Shown here piece after piece: positions 59,598-64,000 of a stretch of 64,000 nucleotides of DNA. How positions within the stretch are numbered: position 1 is the stretch's first letter; the number at the start of each line of letters is the position of its first letter. Position numbers and translations under genes: made by a program. Location: contig NC_031477.1 in the NCBI RefSeq assembly GCF_000006565.2, forward strand, positions 5,418,183 through 5,482,182, written 5' to 3'. The notes beneath the pieces were generated by a model that had not been told where the DNA came from, searched no databases, and saw only the letters and a list, made by a program, of their open reading frames with translations. The stretch is from Toxoplasma gondii ME49 (lineage: Eukaryota; Apicomplexa; Conoidasida; Eucoccidiorida; Sarcocystidae).

Positions 59598-61660
59598 TTA
59601 ACCTTCTGCATCCCCTGTAATGTGGGAGTTCAGTTCTGCGGAATCGTCAAATTCACGGCTGCTTGGACGCCTCTCCGTTTCACCCTCGCCTTGACCTGTT
59701 CCAGGATAGCCGGTACCATTGTTGGCTTCTCCCTCAGTTTCACGTGCATGATAATCGCCAGAGTCAACCGAATGGATAGACCTTTCAGCATTTTCACGGT
59801 TACCATCTTCCACTTTGTCGTCAAAGGGTCCGAAGCTCGACAAGCGCGAAGCTGAGCTTCTGGGAGTTCGATTCTGTCCGGATGCAACGTCTTCCCTTCC
59901 CTGGTCTGCTTCTGGAGTGGGGGTAACTTCTGTCTCAAGGCTTTCAGCCTCAAAAAAAGTTTCTGCAGCGTCTGTTCCTTCTCCAGCGACCGCTCCTTCC
60001 GATTTCATCGGTTCACCCGTGTAAGATGACTGTTCAGCTATCAGCTGTTCCGCTCGTTGAGACTCGATCCTCTCTTGCAGTGAAAAACGGTTCCGCCATG
60101 ATCCCTTGTAGAACAAGTACTTTGCCAACTCAGGATTTCCCTCAAAAGCTGCAAAGTGGAAGGAGGTCAGTTCATCCTGAGCTCCGGAGGGCAACGCACC
60201 ACAAACGTGTTTGCTTTTGTGCATAGATTTGCTTGCCTCCCTGATGTCAACACCAAAGGCCAAAAGAGGCTCTCGTCCCAACAGCTTCCTTCTTCGAACT
60301 GGCTGTCCTTCCCTGCTAGTGCACGGTACACACAAAGCGAAGGTGTTGACATGTCTCTATAGCCGTGATGTCGAGCCTACTGGTGTTATGAGATTGGTCT
60401 CCGCCCCGCCTTTCAAGAGGATTTCGACGATCTGCATCCAACACACAGATGACATACACGCATCCATAAACGGTATCAACAGCTTCCATTTTTCCATACG
60501 TGGAGGCAAACACCGCTTCTAATATTACATGGTGCGACGCCTTCATTTCTGCCAGCATCACGGATGAGGCGTTTGAAAATCGTTGCCAGCGTTGTTTAGG
60601 GGTTGTACGGTGACGCCAGCGGCGTTATTGAGCCACCAGATTCAAAAACCTACTTCGATTCTTCCACCTCGGACAGCGCGCATCAGCGGGGTCTCGCCCG
60701 CCTGTTGCCGAAAAAACAAGTTCACATCATTTGCACAACATGAGCCACCAGGTTGCACCGAAGAATCGAAAACGATCCATCAGACAGACAGAGATGACAT
60801 GTCCTCCGTCGGAGTGATACACTGCATATAGAAGTCGACGTGGCGTTACCCTAGTTTGAAGCATAGCATTATTATCGACGACGAAAGAAAAGCGAAGACA
60901 AAAGGTACTCACACCGAAGGGGACGTTTCTGTGCCACGATGGAACGCCCTCTCTAGCGTAGAATATGAACTCTCACCGCATCTGGCATGTCAATCGCCGC
61001 ATTGTTCTCAATCAAGAACTTAACGATGTGTGCGTGACCATGGTGAGCTGCTTCGTGTAAGGGCGTTCTGCCCTCGAAGTCTTGATGGTTAATGGCGGCA
61101 CCTTTTTCAAGCAGCAGGCGACAAACGGCTTCATGGCCTTTCCATGAGGCGTGCCAGAAGGCAGTTCGCATAAGCTGCACGAGACAGACACTATGTCGCT
61201 AAAACATGTATTTTCGCAGGGGTTTTCCTTGTCAAAGGCGACGGGGTGTATCTTGATACGAATGCCCGTGATTCTTCGCACGGTCTCGTCGTTTGTAGCT
61301 GTTGCTGATACCAAAGGCCTTAGTGTTTACTGCAGTTGTTGTTGCCACTGAAGGCTTCAGGGTTCAGTCGACAAAAATACGTCTAGTATGGCGACTTGGG
61401 CGGTGGTGATATGTTTTCATGAGTGCAACGCCTTTCAAAAAGAGGTTTACCCACGAGCTAGCAAAATGTTATTCACAACAGAGAGATTTTTTCCCCGAAA
61501 TTGCCACCGTGCTTGCCAGAATCCCTTCTCACCGGCGGCTCTGCAAAGTCAATTGCAGGCAGCAACTTTAGCAACTCTCTGCAGTCTCGGAGTTTCCCTT
61601 CCCGTGCTGCCAAGACGAGCTTCCGGCCTGCCTCCTGCGTGCTCACCACGGCATTGCGCT
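59598..61660 (-). CDS. Ankyrin-repeat protein with acidic C-terminal tail, 5' start unresolved
   Basis: Exons on minus: about 61660-61533, 61174-60977, 60701-60654, 60540-60481, 60431-60381 and 60176-59598, all joining in phase 0. They encode at least five ankyrin repeats: LAAREGKLRDCRELLKLLPA, TAFWHASWKGHEAVCRLLLE, RTPLHEAAHHGHAHIVKFLI, ETPLMRAVRGGRIE, VFASTYGKMEAIVEILLKGG, and SFHFAAFEGNPELAKYLFYK. The last exon then gives a hydrophilic Glu/Ser/Gly-rich tail of about 150 residues to the stop at 59598. No signal peptide or membrane segment is seen in the part I have. The first exon and start codon lie upstream of 61.66 kb and were not found. Exon 60540-60481 uses the second of two nearby AGs. 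Ankyrin arrays indicate protein binding; partner unknown. Confidence 0.82.
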
Positions 61661-64000
61661 CTTGGTTCCATGAAACAGAGACTATGAGGAGCTATGCCTC
61701 TTCTCTTCCCCAGTCAAGGCCTATCTCTGCTCTTTGTTTAACACAATGTGGCCCCGGTAGGCCTCGCGCCAATCGAGGGTACTGATTTTCAGCGTAGACT
61801 GACATTGTGTTTTACGTCACAGGAGACTACCACCTTTCGGCCTCTCGTTATTGACGTCCCCATCCATAGAAAAACATGGGAAGAACGGCTATTACCTTTG
61901 AAATGAACACTAAGCGCCAGAAGTGTGCCTACCAATGGCTCGTGCACCGCAAGTTTAGTTCTACGTTGGAAAGCTGGTGTTCTCTCTTCCTTTGTTTTCA
62001 AGTGCACAGCCACTGAAGGTATGATTCTCGTCAGGGCCAACAATTGGAACTCGGAAATATCCACACACAAGTTACATGGTTGTTGAGCGGCGCTTCCGGA
62101 TGTTTTTCTGACTTGCAATTATACAGAGGGGGGGGGGTTTGAAGGCCGAAGTGTGTCGACTAACGCAAACGAAATTCAGATACTTCTGAGCATAGTGGAT
62201 TTTTACTCAAGTGACACGCTTGCTGACATAATATGAGTCTTTCTCCTTCGAGCACTGCTGTTACTCATACAAATGCAGTGGAACAGGTTCGTACACAAGA
62301 TAGGGCTTGTACAGTTTATGTTTGGCCTAGCCGTAACGGCCGGTGAAAATGAGGCCGAATCCACTGCTTAATAGCGTTAGATATCTTATGCTTACAATTA
62401 AGTGGTTTTAGCAAACCTTGCAGCTATAGATGCAGCGCCGAAAGCTGCCTATTATCCTCTCTCAAGCTGTGAGACTCAGACAACCAACTTTGATGACTAC
62501 CGTTCAACACCGCTTCACTGGTCTGGTTCAGAGAGCTAAAATTGGATTTCGGTATCCTGCAGGCATTCATGTTTGCTTGGAATCTGTAATCATGGCCGAT
62601 GCCAGTTTAGAATAACTCGCCAGAAAAAGCTCACGAATAATCCTGACTCCGGGAATTTCAGGCTGAGAGAACTGCTTAACTCCTTCAGTTTCCTCTCTAG
62701 ATGTATGCTTACCATTGATGTATTCAAATGCTTTCTTTCTCCTCGACGTTTTCACAGCGAACAAACAAGGACGAAGAAGAAAGTTCATGTCATGCGAAGA
62801 AACCCCTTGGCTTGAGAAATAGCCGGCACCAACAAGGTTTTTGGAAGGCGCGAGCGGCGCTCTCTGTCGTCGCTGTTTCAGCGTGGGCTGTAACACAACG
62901 GAACATACGACCATAAGGAGCCCACAAACTCTACGACGTTTCCCCCAAAAAGGTATATAGAGATGTTCCTCGTTTTTGAAAACTCTAGCTGTACAGACAT
63001 TCCAGTTTTGAAGACTGGGCAGGGCTGTGGGACCCCACCACCCTTAGCGGGTTAAAACCTTCTGTGGACGGAGCTTCTACGTCTCAACCAAGTCAGGAGA
63101 TCGAGGAAAACTTGATTAAAGATCTCGGAATTGCCCTCTACAAATTCACACACCCCTGCACGACAGATTCCCGCTAGGCTGCTCGACAACAATGGCAGAT
63201 GCTCTGGCAGCGACGCATGCTCTGGCTGCGGCCGAGTTATTCACGTATTCCAAGGTCAAGAAATGGCAGAAGGGTCACTTTTGATTACTAAGGGGAAGGG
63301 GAAAAGCAGAGAAGGAAGTGTAGAAAAACCGGGCTTTTTATTTGGAGTGAAAAATACCGCCTCCTCAGAGTCAGCTAGCGTACGTGGAAGACACAAAGGC
63401 CCTCACATAGACGGCTGCGCATCGCTTGAGTCATTCATTGCCCTAACCAGCGCAGGAAACGTTTTTCACTGAAAGTCTCTCGTTTCAACTGGTAAACTCG
63501 GAAAGACGAATGCATTTTAGGCGACTCACTATAATTCCGTAAAGTTTATTTCTTCAGTCCTGCTTTCTTGTTGTTTTCACCGAGGTCGCTGCACCTCAAA
63601 CCTGCCTCAACACTCAGCTCGCTGGTTTGCCGCCGTCAACTTGCTGACCGCGTTTCCTCTGAACTCTCCCAGTATTGAACATAGTCGAATTTTCCTCGCA
63701 TCTTGAATCGACAGAATATCGATCTCGTAAAAACAGTTGTCTTTTCTTTCGCCGCTGCTTTTCTGCTTTTGTCCTGCTATCGCTCGGAAGCGGCGACGGT
63801 GTCTTGTCTTTTTGCTGACCCGGCCTGGCAGCAGCCACGGGTTTCTCTCCATCTTTTCTGGAAAAGTTTGTTGATTTTTCCTTTTCTTGTCTGAGCTCCC
63901 TTCATGCTTTGTATTCGATCTTATTCCACTGTCTATCTGCCCCGTTTTCTTTATCGCTTCTCCCTGAACTCGCCGACAGAATCGTGTACCGCTGCCTAGG
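61661..64000. other. Right-end region without assignable genes
   Basis: Should contain the ankyrin gene 5' end and promoter. A run of ten G lies at 62128-62137. Several short open frames occur on both strands. One at 63703-63894 on plus starts with a signal-like hydrophobic stretch (VVFSFAAAFLLLSCYRSEA) and stops after 63 residues; it is not supported further. Confidence 0.4.

Overview
The window is nuclear DNA from a coccidian apicomplexan (Toxoplasma/Neospora/Hammondia group). Genes carry many short exons with GT-AG introns of about 100-1000 bases. Intergenic DNA is rich in TGCATGC-type motifs, several introns hold (TA)n microsatellites, and the Elp3 has the C-terminal membrane anchor reported for Toxoplasma Elp3. 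I cannot tell the three genera apart from sequence alone. I see no prokaryotic operons, CRISPR arrays or recognisable transposons.

Layout (approximate kb). 0-4.7: amino acid transporter on the minus strand, 3' end beyond the left edge. 4.7-9.9: mostly non-coding. 9.9-17.9: ELP3 on plus, nine exons, 999 codons in a consistent frame. 19.9-23.5: PDCD2/Tsr4-family protein on plus, nine exons. 23.7-24.7: unrecognised predicted type I membrane protein on minus. 25.5: tRNA-Cys. 26.4-28.7: Gfo/Idh/MocA-like oxidoreductase on plus with a degenerate catalytic motif. 29.4-30.6: coding-like segments in shifting frames on minus (unresolved gene or relic). 31.3-33.8: ribosomal protein S2 (uS5) on plus, with a box C/D snoRNA candidate in intron 2. 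34.5-35.7: unrecognised predicted secreted protein on plus. 35.8-37.5: unresolved plus-strand exons. 37.6-45.5: membrane protein on minus with a DUF1769-like C-terminal domain. 48.3-51.9: VPS51-like single-exon gene on plus. 51.8-58.2: IFT81 on minus, about 20 exons. 59.6-61.7: ankyrin-repeat protein on minus. 61.7-64.0: nothing assignable.

The genes do not form one pathway, but two associations stand out. A PDCD2-family gene, which in other eukaryotes encodes the dedicated chaperone of uS5, lies about 8 kb from the uS5 gene on the same strand. VPS51 (GARP/EARP tethering) and IFT81 (intraflagellar transport) converge and may overlap at their 3' ends. Exon borders were inferred by hand from splice motifs, reading phase and family similarity. 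Where phases close across all exons (ELP3, PDCD2, RPS2, the oxidoreductase, IFT81 exons 1-19 and the two unrecognised exported proteins) I trust the models most.
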